The position numbers and the translations under genes are program-made. Positions 36,457 to 45,830 of a stretch of 64,000 nucleotides of DNA are shown here, one piece after another. The notes beneath the pieces were generated by a model. It was given only the letters and a program-made list of their open reading frames with translations, searched no databases and was not told where the DNA came from. Every line of letters begins with the position of its first letter. Position 1 is the first letter of the stretch. The stretch comes from a bacterium F11 (GTDB lineage: Bacteria; Elusimicrobiota; Elusimicrobia; F11), in contig MSYE01000215.1 in NCBI GenBank assembly GCA_002176905.1, positions 1 to 64,000 of the forward strand, given 5' to 3'.

Positions 36457-39400
36457 CCATCCACGGGACAAACGAGAAAGTGGTCTTTTTCGGTTTTTTG
36501 TACACCAAAGTGTTTTCATTAATATCCTTTATTTGGCTGTTATCATTGTTGGCCTTTTTCTTTGGGTTAAAGTTCTTAATAGAGAAGCTTTTGGAAATTT
36601 CGATTTTGACATTGTTCAAATTACAACCCCTTTCCCTGGCGCCACGGCAGAAGAAGTAGAGCAACTTGTAACTCTCCCACTTGAAAACGCCATTAAACCT
36701 GTTGAAGGAATTGATGAATTGTGGTCGGTTTCCGTTGAAGGAATGTCCATTATTACGGTTCAATTGGATCCAGATTCCAATGATAGCCAGAAGATTGTTC
36801 GAACAATCGAGCGTGAAGTTGATCGTATTCGAATGATCGATTTACCGGATGACGGAGATGAGCCTATCGTAAGAGAAATCACGGCGGCATTTCCCGTTGT
36901 TACAATTGGTGTGTTTGGTGAATTGTCTGAGTGGGAGCTACGGAAAGCAGCCGATGAATTGGAAGATGTATTGGAAGATATTGACGGTGTGAGCCGAATT
37001 GAAATAAATGGATATAAAGAAAAACAGATTTGGGTTGAAGCAGATGTTAACAAATTGAATGAAACCCATCTTTCTCTTCTGGATCTAATTAATCGAATTC
37101 GTCAAGCAGACCACACTTCCCCTGGAGGTCGGCTAGATATAGATGGACGAGAGATCATTATCCGAACATTGAGTCGTCTTCAAACGATTGAGGATGTTGA
37201 ACGCGTTGTTCTTCGATCAAATGAACAAGGAAATGCCGTATTGGTTAAGGATGTGGCCATGGTTGCCGAAAGGCTAGAAAGGGAACGACGATTTACCCGA
37301 TTTAATACCTCGAAGGCCATTGAGCTCCATATTTTAAAAAAGGATTCTGGAGATACATTAAAAATCACAGACCAAGTAAAAGAAGAGGTTAATAATTTTA
37401 AGGAAAATAGATACCCCAAGCTCCAATTTGCCTACGCCAATGAAATTGCTTTTTATATAAATAGGCGACTTAACGTGATGATCAGGAATGGGACCGTCGG
37501 CCTGTTCTTGGTTTTAATAATTATGATCCTTTTTTTGAAACCCCAAAGTGCCTTTTGGAGCACAACAGCCATTCCCTTTGCCTTTTTGGGCGGTATTATT
37601 ACCATGTATTTGGCAGGACTCACCATAAATCTCTTATCGATGTTTGCCTTTATTCTTGTAGGAGGAATGTTGGTTGACAACGGAATTGTTGTCGCGGAAT
37701 ATATCGAGAGAAAAAGAGAAGAGGGATTAAGTCCTTTTACAGCGGCCTCTGTTGGGATTTCCGAGATGTCTCTGCCCGTGTTTGGTGCCTCGCTTACAAC
37801 AATATTGGCGTTTGCTCCCCTGGCATTTATGTCCGGGATCACTGGGAAATTTTTGCGACAAATGCCGCTTGTACTGGTTGCTTGTTTGATTTGGGATCTT
37901 ATTGAATGCCTTTTTATTCTTCCAGGGCATCTCTATCACTACAATTGGAAAATATCTTTTCCACGCTTTATTCAAAGCATAAGAAATTCAGCTCAAAAAG
38001 GCTTAGACGCATTGTCTTTGTTTTATGGATCGCTTCTCTGGCGTATCGTATATTGGCCAAAGCTGACTGTAACAATTCTTTGTGCCATATTGGCTATCTC
38101 TTTGTCAATAACAGGAATCTATCTCAAGCGTTCTTTCTTTCCCAATATCGTCGATATGTTTGTAATTAGTTTTGAAAATCCTGTCGGTACAACATTGGAG
38201 AAGACGGAGCGAATCGTCAAAGAACTCGAATCAATTGTTTACACCCTTCCCAAAGAAGAAATTGAAGCGGTTGTGAGTCAAGTGGGAAGCCAAGGAGACC
38301 AGAGACGGTCCAACAGCGGAACCAATGTGGGGGAAGTACGAGTTTATCTCAACAAATATAAATCAGACCGAATTCATGGCGAAATCTTGATGGAACAAAT
38401 TCGCGGGGATGTCGAAGAATATGGACAAGAGAAAAACCTGGTAAAATTGGACTTAGAAAAGGTTCGCGGAGGCCCCCCCTCTGGAAGAGCCATTGAACTT
38501 CTTCTCATTCACGATGAATATAAGCAGATATTGATTTTGGCGGAGGAAATCAAAACTTTTCTAAAGAATATCAAAGGAACCATCGGAATCAGCGATGATT
38601 ATGATGAAGGAAAAGAAGAGATTCGCCTGGTCATCGACCAAGAGGCAACGGCACGAGCAGGTTTAACGACGGCCCAGTTGGCTTCTGTTGTCAGGGCTGC
38701 TTTTGATGGATTTGAAACGGTGGATATCAAACGGGTGGGAGAAACAGACGACATTCCCGTTCTTGTTAAATTACCGGAGTCAGCTCGAGAACGGTTGTCC
38801 TCTTTGGATGAAATAAGAATCACCACAAATCGAGGAAACCTCGTTCCCTTAAAATCATTGATCAAGATTGAAAGGGGCCGTGGAATATTGAGAATCTTGC
38901 GCAACGATGCCGAAAGGACTGTAACAATATCGGGGGAGGTTGATTCTCGCAAAGTAACCCCTGCTGAAGTAAATAAGCAATTAGAGGCCTTCCTCCAAGA
39001 AAAATTAACAGAGTATCCAGGTGTGAGATACAAATTTAGCGGAGAAAAGAAAAACCAAGACGAATCCAATCAATCTTTGAAGCGTGCTTTCTTGGTGGCC
39101 TTGGTGCTTATTTATTTGGTCTTGGCCACGTTGTTTCGCTCATATTGGGATCCCATCATTATTTTGTCTGTCATACCATTTGGGCTCCTTGGCATTTTTC
39201 TGGCGCTCCTCATCCCAGGCAAATTTTTAACCCTTCTTGTTTGGATTGGAGCAGCAGGCCTCATGGGGGTTGTTATCAACAATTCCATCCTCATGGTCGA
39301 TACTTTTAATCGTGTAAAACGTCAAGTTGGTGGCACCTATAAAGAAACCGTCATACAAGGTGCTCGTCAACGATTACGTCCCATCCTTTTAACCAGTCTC

Positions 39401-39682
39401 AGTACTTTTTTTGGAGTTATGCCGTTGGGATATGGAATTGGGGGTCAAGAACCTTTTCTTGAGGATATGGCGTATGCCTTCGGATGGGGTCTTTTGTTCT
39501 GCAGCGTAACAACCCTTCTTTGGATCCCTGCTTTCTTTATGAGTTCCATGCAGACAATGATATTTTTTAAGCGAACTTATAAATTTGTTTTCCTATCAAT
39601 TTGTCACCCTGTTAGATTCGTTAGAAAACACTTTCGCCAATTGGGTCGGATGTTTTTTATTTATTTTTTGGGAATGAAATAA
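36443..39682 (+). CDS. RND-superfamily efflux permease (AcrB/MdtB-like, HAE1 type)
   Basis: The protein has 1079 residues, the usual length for an RND permease. Twelve membrane helices fall in two repeats: one around residue 13-35, a block from ~340 to 480, and the second set from ~520 and ~880 to 1040. Large periplasmic loops lie between them (TTPFPGATAEEVEQLVTLP is the family signature). The proton relay motif on helix 4 is GGMLVDNGIVVAEYIE, with a single D where AcrB has DD. ATG at 36443 is preferred; it overlaps the tolC stop, and an upstream TTG would extend it by 14 residues. It is an inner-membrane proton/drug antiporter; the substrate is unknown. The adaptor must be encoded elsewhere. 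Confidence 0.9.
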   Translation: MKQNNHPRDKRESGLFRFFVHQSVFINILYLAVIIVGLFLWVKVLNREAFGNFDFDIVQITTPFPGATAEEVEQLVTLPLENAIKPVEGIDELWSVSVEGMSIITVQLDPDSNDSQKIVRTIEREVDRIRMIDLPDDGDEPIVREITAAFPVVTIGVFGELSEWELRKAADELEDVLEDIDGVSRIEINGYKEKQIWVEADVNKLNETHLSLLDLINRIRQADHTSPGGRLDIDGREIIIRTLSRLQTIEDVERVVLRSNEQGNAVLVKDVAMVAERLERERRFTRFNTSKAIELHILKKDSGDTLKITDQVKEEVNNFKENRYPKLQFAYANEIAFYINRRLNVMIRNGTVGLFLVLIIMILFLKPQSAFWSTTAIPFAFLGGIITMYLAGLTINLLSMFAFILVGGMLVDNGIVVAEYIERKREEGLSPFTAASVGISEMSLPVFGASLTTILAFAPLAFMSGITGKFLRQMPLVLVACLIWDLIECLFILPGHLYHYNWKISFPRFIQSIRNSAQKGLDALSLFYGSLLWRIVYWPKLTVTILCAILAISLSITGIYLKRSFFPNIVDMFVISFENPVGTTLEKTERIVKELESIVYTLPKEEIEAVVSQVGSQGDQRRSNSGTNVGEVRVYLNKYKSDRIHGEILMEQIRGDVEEYGQEKNLVKLDLEKVRGGPPSGRAIELLLIHDEYKQILILAEEIKTFLKNIKGTIGISDDYDEGKEEIRLVIDQEATARAGLTTAQLASVVRAAFDGFETVDIKRVGETDDIPVLVKLPESARERLSSLDEIRITTNRGNLVPLKSLIKIERGRGILRILRNDAERTVTISGEVDSRKVTPAEVNKQLEAFLQEKLTEYPGVRYKFSGEKKNQDESNQSLKRAFLVALVLIYLVLATLFRSYWDPIIILSVIPFGLLGIFLALLIPGKFLTLLVWIGAAGLMGVVINNSILMVDTFNRVKRQVGGTYKETVIQGARQRLRPILLTSLSTFFGVMPLGYGIGGQEPFLEDMAYAFGWGLLFCSVTTLLWIPAFFMSSMQTMIFFKRTYKFVFLSICHPVRFVRKHFRQLGRMFFIYFLGMK

Positions 39683-39748
39683 TTTGGGACAAATTGAGTA
39701 TTATTTCTTCTTGGAGAGAGTCCGCATCATTTTGTAAAAGGAAATTAT

Positions 39749-40084
39749 ATGAGCCAGGGACGTGAACGAAGAAAAACAGACAGACTGGAATCCAAATTCT
39801 TTCTTGAAATCTTCAAGCTCCCTTCAAAAGAAAAGAAGGGAAGAGGGGTCGTGGTTGATGTTTCTTTAACGGGAATGGCCATTGAAACAGAAGCAGATTT
39901 AAAACCGGGAGATACCCTGGAGTGCCACATTGAAGCTCCTGTTCGAATCAAAACAAAAGTGGTTCGGCATCTTATCCCCGGACAAGTTAAGACGTATGGA
40001 TTAAAAATGGTTAACCTGTCGCTTTTGGATAAATTGGTCATAAAGAAGATTTTAAAGGGAAGTCGTTTGACAAGGAAGATTTAG
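39749..40084 (+). CDS. PilZ domain protein (c-di-GMP receptor)
   Basis: The protein has 111 residues and is a single PilZ domain. The c-di-GMP contacts are present: the RxxxR motif in RRKTDR (R8, R12) and DVSLTG (DxSxxG). It therefore should bind cyclic di-GMP and act through protein contact. It begins 66 bases after the RND gene, with AAAAGGAAA just upstream as ribosome-binding site. It is followed closely by a secreted lysine-rich protein gene. A degenerate GGDEF protein at 45831-46358 is the only other visible link to this messenger. Confidence 0.88.
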   Translation: MSQGRERRKTDRLESKFFLEIFKLPSKEKKGRGVVVDVSLTGMAIETEADLKPGDTLECHIEAPVRIKTKVVRHLIPGQVKTYGLKMVNLSLLDKLVIKKILKGSRLTRKI

Positions 40085-40091
40085 GGCTCAA

Positions 40092-40643
40092 ATGATACGG
40101 TTTGTTCAAACTGGGATTGTCATGATGTTGGTTCTCGGTATCACTGGTTTGGGTTTTGGACAATACCGCATCGGCGAAAGAAAGCCTGTTCGTATTGATA
40201 AGAAACAAAAGGGCTATCAATCCCCCAAAAAAAAGAAAAAAACCCTTTCAAAAAGAAAAAGAATCAAAAAGATTCGATCGTCAAAATCAAAGACCAATCC
40301 CCCTGCTCAACCGACAAAACAGAGGAAATTTGATGACTGGCCCTATTTGAAAACTCTAAATCAACGGTACAACGTTGGATTAGATAAGCTTCAGTATTGG
40401 CGGCGCCTTCATCACGGCTATGAAGAGATCATCAAAGCCATCATCATATCCAAAGAGGCCCAGGTTGAAGTGGGACGGGTTTTACAAAAGCGAATCCAAG
40501 GTCAAGAATGGAAAGAATTGGCCAATCAATTTTTTGTTGACCCAAAAGAATTAAACGGAGAAACCAAAAACGTTCTAAAATCTTTAGGGAATATTCCTAA
40601 AGAAATCATATCAGAAAGACCTGTAATTCGAGGAGAACAATAA
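40092..40643 (+). CDS. Secreted or anchored lysine-rich hypothetical protein
   Basis: The protein has 183 residues with an N-terminal hydrophobic segment (TGIVMMLVLGITGLGFG). A strongly basic stretch (about 38-78; repeated KKKK, KRKRIKKIR) is followed by a more ordinary helical C-terminal region (LDKLQYWRRLHHGYEEIIKAI, RIQGQEWKELANQFFVDP). I do not recognise the family. It starts seven bases after pilZ and ends two bases before the dehydrogenase gene, so it is in an operon with both. The basic linker could contact peptidoglycan, nucleic acid or acidic polysaccharide. Confidence 0.65.
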   Translation: MIRFVQTGIVMMLVLGITGLGFGQYRIGERKPVRIDKKQKGYQSPKKKKKTLSKRKRIKKIRSSKSKTNPPAQPTKQRKFDDWPYLKTLNQRYNVGLDKLQYWRRLHHGYEEIIKAIIISKEAQVEVGRVLQKRIQGQEWKELANQFFVDPKELNGETKNVLKSLGNIPKEIISERPVIRGEQ

Positions 40644-40645
40644 CG

Positions 40646-41536
40646 ATGTCATCTAAACCAACGATTGGATTTATTGGGTTGGGAATCATGGGGATGGCCA
40701 TGGCGAAAAACACACAAGCCAAGGGCTATCCCGTGTTGGTGACAAATCGATCTGAGGGACGAAGAAAGGAAGCCAAATCAGAAGGATTGTCTGTTCTCTC
40801 CACTCCGAAAGAGATTGCAGACCAATCCGATGCCATTGTCATTATGGTAACGGATTCATCAGGTGTTCAAGATGTGCTAAAAGGACCCGGGGGAATTCTT
40901 CAGGGTGAGGTCCGTAATAAAACCGTTATCCAAATGAGCACAATCGATGAGCCTTCGACATTAAAATTTTCGATTCAAGCAGAGGAAGCGGGACTGTATT
41001 TTCTTGATTGTCCCGTTGCCGGCAGCAAAAAACAAGTGGAAGCGGGACAACTTGTTATATTGGCCGGAGGGGATCCTGAAATACTTGAGAAATGGAATGG
41101 TCCTCTTATGGCCATGGGAAAGGCCATTGTTCATGCAGGAGGAATTGGAAAAGGAACAGCATTAAAGCTCTGTATGAATTTGATCGTGTCTCAAATGACA
41201 ACAGCTCTTTGTGAATCGGTGGCATTGGCAAAAGTGCAGAAAATATCTCCAGAAGCCATATTTGATGTCATTCGAGAGAGCCCAGCGATAAATTGTGGAT
41301 ATTTTCAAATAAAGGAGAAGCCCATTCTTGAAGACAATTTTAAACCGGCTTTTTCATTAGAAAACATGTTAAAAGATGTCCGCTTTATGGATGAAGCCGC
41401 CAAACACCATCGATTGGCTCTTCCTGTTACCCAAGCTGTTCGATTTCTCATGGAAGCAGCTAGAACTGAGGGGTTTGGGAAAGAGGACCTCATCAGCATA
41501 AAAAAAGTTTTAACACCAAAAATAAGCCAAAATTAA
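40646..41536 (+). CDS. Beta-hydroxyacid dehydrogenase family NAD(P)-dependent oxidoreductase
   Basis: The protein has 296 residues. The Rossmann motif GFIGLGIMGMAMAKN binds NAD(P). The substrate signature is DCPVAGSKKQVEAGQL and the catalytic lysine lies in KGTALKLCMNL. These are the hallmarks of 3-hydroxyisobutyrate dehydrogenase relatives, including glyoxylate/succinic semialdehyde reductases (GLYR/GHBDH). AGGAG lies 11-15 bases upstream of the ATG. It is cytoplasmic. The exact substrate cannot be read; the absence of valine-catabolic neighbours argues against 3-hydroxyisobutyrate. Confidence 0.88.
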   Translation: MSSKPTIGFIGLGIMGMAMAKNTQAKGYPVLVTNRSEGRRKEAKSEGLSVLSTPKEIADQSDAIVIMVTDSSGVQDVLKGPGGILQGEVRNKTVIQMSTIDEPSTLKFSIQAEEAGLYFLDCPVAGSKKQVEAGQLVILAGGDPEILEKWNGPLMAMGKAIVHAGGIGKGTALKLCMNLIVSQMTTALCESVALAKVQKISPEAIFDVIRESPAINCGYFQIKEKPILEDNFKPAFSLENMLKDVRFMDEAAKHHRLALPVTQAVRFLMEAARTEGFGKEDLISIKKVLTPKISQN

Positions 41537-41594
41537 GGAACTTTTGTGATCCTAAAGGGTCAAAAAGGATGGCAAATAAAAAGGGAGGATTCCT

Positions 41595-42206
41595 TTGAAT
41601 AATGTAGGTTGGATCAGCATCATAAAAGCCGGGTGGCCAGTGTTATCAGTTCTTCTTGTCGGTTCTATCTTGACCGTGGCCGTTGTTTTGGAAAGATGGA
41701 AAGCCTTTCGGTTTATCCAGAAGAATTCGGATCTATTTTTTGAGTCTCTAAAACGAAGCCAGGATACAAACAAACTAATTCAATGGTGTGAACAAAGTGA
41801 ACAACCCTTGGCTTTGATCACAGGGGCCATTTACAAAACCCCTTCAACACGTCCTGATAAAGAAAGAGCCCTCCAAAAATCTATCCAAAAATTGGTCCGA
41901 AAATACGAAAGTCACGTGTCACTTTTGGGCACCATTGCCAGCGTGGCTCCCTTTGTTGGATTGTTGGGTACAGTCATTGGAATTATCAAGGCTTTTCGTG
42001 CTGTATCAATGGCTTCAACAGCAGGGGCCAGTTTGGTGGCCGTCGGTATTGCCGAGGCATTGGTTGGTACCGCTGCTGGTTTGATTGTCGCGATACCGGC
42101 CCTCCTTGCATACAATTATTTTGCCAACCGGATTCGTAGACTGACACAAGAATGGGAATTGGTGGGCTCTGATATTATTGATCTGTCCCTTTCAATAAAA
42201 GGATAA
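41595..42206 (+). CDS. exbB: MotA/TolQ/ExbB proton channel family protein
   Basis: The protein has 203 residues. The TTG start is backed by a strong AGGGAGG six bases upstream. There are three membrane helices (about 13-33, 110-135, 155-180). The conserved channel helices are SHVSLLGTIASVAPFVGLLGTVIGIIKAF and ALVGTAAGLIVAIPALLAYNYF. It forms the inner-membrane pentamer that couples proton flow to energisation of an outer-membrane process. The next two genes encode its ExbD/TolR and TonB partners. No TonB-dependent receptor or TolB/Pal gene is in the window, so ExbB versus TolQ is not settled. Confidence 0.88.
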   Translation: MNNVGWISIIKAGWPVLSVLLVGSILTVAVVLERWKAFRFIQKNSDLFFESLKRSQDTNKLIQWCEQSEQPLALITGAIYKTPSTRPDKERALQKSIQKLVRKYESHVSLLGTIASVAPFVGLLGTVIGIIKAFRAVSMASTAGASLVAVGIAEALVGTAAGLIVAIPALLAYNYFANRIRRLTQEWELVGSDIIDLSLSIKG

Positions 42207-42210
42207 TCCA

Positions 42211-42633
42211 ATGAAAATTGGTACAACCCAAGGGCAAGGTCGCTATCATATACAAGCCGAGATCAACATGATTCCGCTTATTGATGTGGCCCTTGTTCTG
42301 CTTATCATCTTCATGGTGATTTCTCCGATTTTGGTTGATAGTCAGCTAAAGATTAACCTTCCAAAAGTAACTAATGCAGGGCTAAGCGATGAAACTGCCA
42401 TTAAAGTGGAAGTGGATGCCAAAGGACGCGTATCCATCGAAGGAAAAATAATTCCGCGAGACAGACTTCGAACCGCTTTCAGTGGCTATCTTCCCCGAGG
42501 TCACAGTGTCGCTATTCTGATTCAGGCAGATAAAGATACTCCTTTCCAGGACGTGGTCTCCGTGATGGATATCGCAAAACAATTCAAGGTCGAAAAATTG
42601 GGTGTGGCGGTCGTACCGGAATTCAATCGGTAA
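42211..42633 (+). CDS. exbD: ExbD/TolR biopolymer transport protein
   Basis: The protein has 140 residues with one N-terminal membrane helix (MIPLIDVALVLLIIFMVISP) that includes the conserved proton-carrying Asp in LIDVAL, then a periplasmic domain ending DIAKQFKVEKLGVAVVPE. It works inside the ExbB pentamer. It starts four bases after exbB and shares its last base with the start of the TonB-like gene, a tight operon. Confidence 0.9.
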   Translation: MKIGTTQGQGRYHIQAEINMIPLIDVALVLLIIFMVISPILVDSQLKINLPKVTNAGLSDETAIKVEVDAKGRVSIEGKIIPRDRLRTAFSGYLPRGHSVAILIQADKDTPFQDVVSVMDIAKQFKVEKLGVAVVPEFNR

Positions 42634-43415
42634 TGAATCGATACCTCGTTCAATCCAGCTTCCTCCATTTATTTGTTCTGACTCTCTTTTTTCTATTCCA
42701 CATTTTTTTCCCTCAGCCCCAATACTTCAGAATTGATCTGGGCTTTGATTTCAGTGGTGGAACAGGAGGAGGGGGACCAAAAGGGGATGGTGGTATAAAA
42801 AAAGGAACAACCCTTGATCCCAAAAAAAGAGGACAACCCGTTCCTCAACCAACTGATGTTCCTGTCCCTGACATACCAGCTCCTCCTCAACCAGCCACAA
42901 AGGGAGAGGAGACCTGGGAAATTAAAGATAAACCTAAGACGACGATAAAAGAGAAAACTCCCGATGTGGCTCAACCAGGAGAGAAATCCCAACCACAAAA
43001 AACAAATATTATAAGAAAGGGAACCCCAGACGGAGAAAAGGGAGAAAAAGAATTTGGATCAATAAGAGGAACAGGTACCGGATCTGGATCGGGAAGAGAT
43101 ATCGCTATTGGTTTGGGACCAGGAGATGGCGGGGGATTTGGAATAGGTAATTACGGCTCCATCCTTTATAGAAGGATTTTAACAGAATGGTTGCAATACA
43201 CACCTTTTGGAACAAACAAATCCTGTGTTATTGCTATAACGGTCTTAAAATCAGGGACTGTGACCAAGATCAAATTGGAAGAGTCATCAGGCGATGACGT
43301 TTTTGATGACACAGCCCGTCGTGCCATTCGAAATTCTTCTCCTCTTCCACCATTGCCCTACAATTTTCCAAACCCTGAGCAGAAATTTCGACTCAAGTTT
43401 AAACTGTTGGACTAA
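42633..43415 (+). CDS. TonB/TolA-type energy transducer
   Basis: The protein has 260 residues: an N-terminal signal anchor (SSFLHLFVLTLFFLFHIFF), a glycine-, proline- and lysine-rich periplasmic spacer (about 35-165), and a C-terminal TonB/TolA-like domain (YRRILTEWLQYTPF; VLKSGTVTKIKLEESSGDDVFD; ARRAIRNSSPLPPLP). The last pattern is the classic TonB_C signature of the form V...G.V....++.SSG...+D..A..A+. It transmits energy from ExbB/ExbD to an outer-membrane partner. TolA has a similar domain, so the assignment TonB versus TolA is open. Confidence 0.85.
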   Translation: MNRYLVQSSFLHLFVLTLFFLFHIFFPQPQYFRIDLGFDFSGGTGGGGPKGDGGIKKGTTLDPKKRGQPVPQPTDVPVPDIPAPPQPATKGEETWEIKDKPKTTIKEKTPDVAQPGEKSQPQKTNIIRKGTPDGEKGEKEFGSIRGTGTGSGSGRDIAIGLGPGDGGGFGIGNYGSILYRRILTEWLQYTPFGTNKSCVIAITVLKSGTVTKIKLEESSGDDVFDDTARRAIRNSSPLPPLPYNFPNPEQKFRLKFKLLD

Positions 43416-43418
43416 AAA

Positions 43419-43640
43419 TTAAGCTTGGGAGTCAATCAACCGGATAAGGTTAATTTGTCGTTGGATGGCACCAGATTTTTGAGAAGGAAGGGGTGAAGGA
43501 TGAACCTTAGTAGGTTTCTCATTCTTATTGATGGCTTGATAAAAATCAATCCAAAGGGGATTCTTTAAACTCGGAAAAGGAATGTGAGGGATTCCATTAA
43601 AAAAAAGCGTGACGCCGAGGAATAAAGATTTTATTGTCAT
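43419..43640 (-). CDS. Possible small secreted protein of unknown function
   Basis: A 73-codon frame on the minus strand, convergent with the TonB gene (three bases apart). The first ~20 residues (MTIKSLFLGVTLFFNGIPHI) look like a signal peptide, and the rest is basic and proline-containing with no recognised motif. GAGGT lies about 15 bases upstream of the ATG, which is too far to be convincing. It is the only candidate in the 300-base gap between 43416 and 43715. It may be spurious. Confidence 0.35.
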   Translation of the reverse strand: MTIKSLFLGVTLFFNGIPHIPFPSLKNPLWIDFYQAINKNEKPTKVHPSPLPSQKSGAIQRQINLIRLIDSQA

Positions 43641-43715
43641 ACCTATTAAAAGTACCTCAAAAATCAGGATTTCTCAAGTAAAATACGATCTTCCAAAACA
43701 AGGATATATGTAAAA

Positions 43716-44315
43716 ATGATCATAATGAATTGGTTCCGCAATCTTTATAAATGGGTTCTTCACTGGGCTGACACACCATGGGGACCCCTTGCCCTATTTC
43801 TATTGGCCTTTATCGAGTCATCAATCTTTCCAATTCCACCTGATGCCCTCCTCATGGTCCTCTGTCTGGGGAAGCCCAAACATGGTTTCTATTTTGCTGC
43901 CATATGCACCGTGGGCTCTGTCCTCGGTGGAATGGCGGGGTATTTTATCGGTTTTGGTTTCTGGAATATATCCAAAGATTTCTTTCTTACTTATATATTT
44001 TCTGAATCACTTTTTTACCGGGTTAAAGACCTCTATCAGCAAAATGCTTTTTCTTCGGTTTTCATTTCCGGATTCACACCCATCCCCTATAAAGTTTTTA
44101 CTATTGCCGCGGGCGTTTTCCATCTATCAATCCCTGTGTTTCTAATCGCTTCTATATTGGGAAGGGGAATGCGATTTTTATTGGTGGCCCTTGCCTTCTA
44201 TTTCTTTGGTCCAGCTATTAAAAAAATTATTGACCGTTACTTCGAGATTCTTACTGTTCTATTTTCCGTTCTCCTTATTGGGGGATTTATCTTCATTAAG
44301 TGGCTTCTTCACTAA
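43716..44315 (+). CDS. DedA/VTT-domain membrane protein (YqaA-like)
   Basis: The protein has 199 residues with four to five membrane segments. The VTT (SNARE-associated Golgi) domain features are ESSIFPIPPDALLMVLCLG, GSVLGGMAGYFIGFG, and the re-entrant FISGFTPIPYKVFTIAAGVF. The FTPIPYKVFT motif is typical of the YqaA subgroup. DedA-family proteins are associated with lipid-carrier (undecaprenyl phosphate) or phospholipid translocation and membrane homeostasis. Only three bases separate it from the GT9 gene. A second in-frame ATG at 43725 is an alternative start. Confidence 0.88.
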   Translation: MIIMNWFRNLYKWVLHWADTPWGPLALFLLAFIESSIFPIPPDALLMVLCLGKPKHGFYFAAICTVGSVLGGMAGYFIGFGFWNISKDFFLTYIFSESLFYRVKDLYQQNAFSSVFISGFTPIPYKVFTIAAGVFHLSIPVFLIASILGRGMRFLLVALAFYFFGPAIKKIIDRYFEILTVLFSVLLIGGFIFIKWLLH

Positions 44316-44318
44316 AAA

Positions 44319-45350
44319 ATGAAAATATTGTGTATACAATTAAGACGCCTGGGGGATATTCTTTTAACCACACCAGCCATTTCCTATCTAAAAAAACAAT
44401 ATCCCCAAGCCTCCATTGATTATTTATCAGAACCTATTGGAAAATTGGCCCTGCAGAAAAATCCCAATTTAAATGATGTCTTGATTTATGATAGCAAGAA
44501 TCCAATAGGAGAAATTAAGAGGATTCGGTCTAAGAAATATGATGTGATTTTCGATTTTATGGGAAATCCGAGAACGGCTGTTCTTTCTCGGCTGAGTTCA
44601 GCAAAATTGCGGGTTGGATTCCCGCATCATGCCAGATCATTTTTTTATAATCTAAAACCCGTAAAAGCAAAAAAACCTGAATATAACGGGCTGAGAAAAG
44701 TTCGATTAATTCAGGCCTGGTTGAACAAATTGGGTCAACCAACCCCCGAGCCGATGTTCATCCGTCCTCAACTTTTTTTGACCGATGAGGATGAAAAATA
44801 TGCTCAAGAATGGATAAAAGAACAAAATATGGGGTCTTCACCATTTGTTGTTTTGGCGCCAGCCAGTCGAATTCCTACCCGTCGTTGGGGACCAGATGGA
44901 TTTCGGGATCTAGGGCTGGATCTTTATCGAAAAATGAATATTAAAGTTTATTATGCTTGGGGACCTTCTGAGGAAGGTCTGATTCAGTCTATTCGAGATG
45001 GCTACGAAAATGAGTTAAAAATGTTACCAGCCACAAACATACGACAGATGGCGGCCATTATTAAAAGGGCACAATTTGTGGTATCCCTTGATTCTGGGGT
45101 AATGCATATCGCAGTGGCGATGAACACATCAACTGTCACTATTTATGGTCCAACAAGACCCATTGACTGGAATCCCTCACTTACAGATGAGGCACCAACC
45201 GTTCAAAACGAAATTGTGCAAGTTCAAAATCTTGATTGCCTGGGGTGCCATCTAAATGAATGTCCCATTGGACATTATTGTATGAAACGTCTTTCAAAGG
45301 ACGATGTCTTTCGATTCTGTGAACAAATATTGGTAAAGGAGGCCAAATGA
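44319..45350 (+). CDS. Glycosyltransferase family 9 (heptosyltransferase-like)
   Basis: The protein has 343 residues. N-terminal [21 protein letters not shown] and C-terminal [26 protein letters not shown] are the GT9 hallmarks, with D in GDIL and the nucleotide-sugar pocket in the second. A cysteine-rich C-terminal segment ([15 protein letters not shown]) is common in this branch. Such enzymes add heptose or a related sugar to the lipopolysaccharide core in the cytoplasm. The ATGA overlap with the next gene indicates coupled translation with two small proteins often found beside GT9 genes. No other LPS genes are visible. Confidence 0.88.
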   Translation: MKILCIQLRRLGDILLTTPAISYLKKQYPQASIDYLSEPIGKLALQKNPNLNDVLIYDSKNPIGEIKRIRSKKYDVIFDFMGNPRTAVLSRLSSAKLRVGFPHHARSFFYNLKPVKAKKPEYNGLRKVRLIQAWLNKLGQPTPEPMFIRPQLFLTDEDEKYAQEWIKEQNMGSSPFVVLAPASRIPTRRWGPDGFRDLGLDLYRKMNIKVYYAWGPSEEGLIQSIRDGYENELKMLPATNIRQMAAIIKRAQFVVSLDSGVMHIAVAMNTSTVTIYGPTRPIDWNPSLTDEAPTVQNEIVQVQNLDCLGCHLNECPIGHYCMKRLSKDDVFRFCEQILVKEAK

Positions 45351-45559
45351 CAAGCCAAAATACGAAAGGATTAGGAAAATTGGTCGCAGAGCTTTCCCAA
45401 GTAAATGTAGAGCTCTGGCATGAAGAAGATAAGGCAAGATCAAAAGATGATCAGCAGGTTGTCCAAGCGAAGAGACAAGTTGATAAGCTAAATCAAAAAC
45501 GGAATGATTTGATTGAAAGAATTGATGATTTCTTTATCCAAGGAAGTCGAAATGGCTGA
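45347..45559 (+). CDS. DUF4254-like small protein linked to GT9
   Basis: The protein has 70 residues and is mostly helical. The strings [16 protein letters not shown] and [23 protein letters not shown] resemble DUF4254 proteins, which are found next to LPS glycosyltransferases. Its start overlaps the GT9 stop by four bases. It is shorter than typical DUF4254 members, and the next gene may encode what is the other half of larger homologues. The biochemical function is unknown. Confidence 0.7.
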   Translation: MTSQNTKGLGKLVAELSQVNVELWHEEDKARSKDDQQVVQAKRQVDKLNQKRNDLIERIDDFFIQGSRNG

Positions 45560-45827
45560 AACAATCGGTAGTCTGATAGACAAAATAACCATAGTAGATT
45601 TAAAGATTTATCACATGCAAGAGCAGATTGACAGAAGGGATGCATCCCCCCAACATCAAGAGGCCTGTCAGAATAAATTAAAGATATTGAAAATACAAAA
45701 AGACGATTTGTCTGAAGAATTGTCAGGATTGGCCAAAGAAGTATTGCAAGGAAATAGAGAGTTGAAAGTTTATCGTCAATTCAAGATGTACAACGATCCC
45801 ATCTATCAAATCAAACGAGATATCTAA
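45552..45827 (+). CDS. Small helical protein, companion of the DUF4254-like protein
   Basis: The protein has 91 residues. ATG at 45552 has AAGGAAG just upstream and overlaps the previous gene by eight bases. The sequence ([51 protein letters not shown]) is amphipathic helical and looks like a paralogue or partner of DUF4254/DUF6165-type proteins in LPS loci. In some lineages both segments may occur as one chain. Its function is unknown; operon position suggests a role with the GT9 enzyme. Confidence 0.65.
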   Translation: MAETIGSLIDKITIVDLKIYHMQEQIDRRDASPQHQEACQNKLKILKIQKDDLSEELSGLAKEVLQGNRELKVYRQFKMYNDPIYQIKRDI

Positions 45828-45830
45828 CTT

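Noticed and set aside
40092..40350. Overlapping frames in lysine-rich genes as separate proteins
   Set aside because: They arise from A-rich codons of the real gene and have no ribosome-binding sites.
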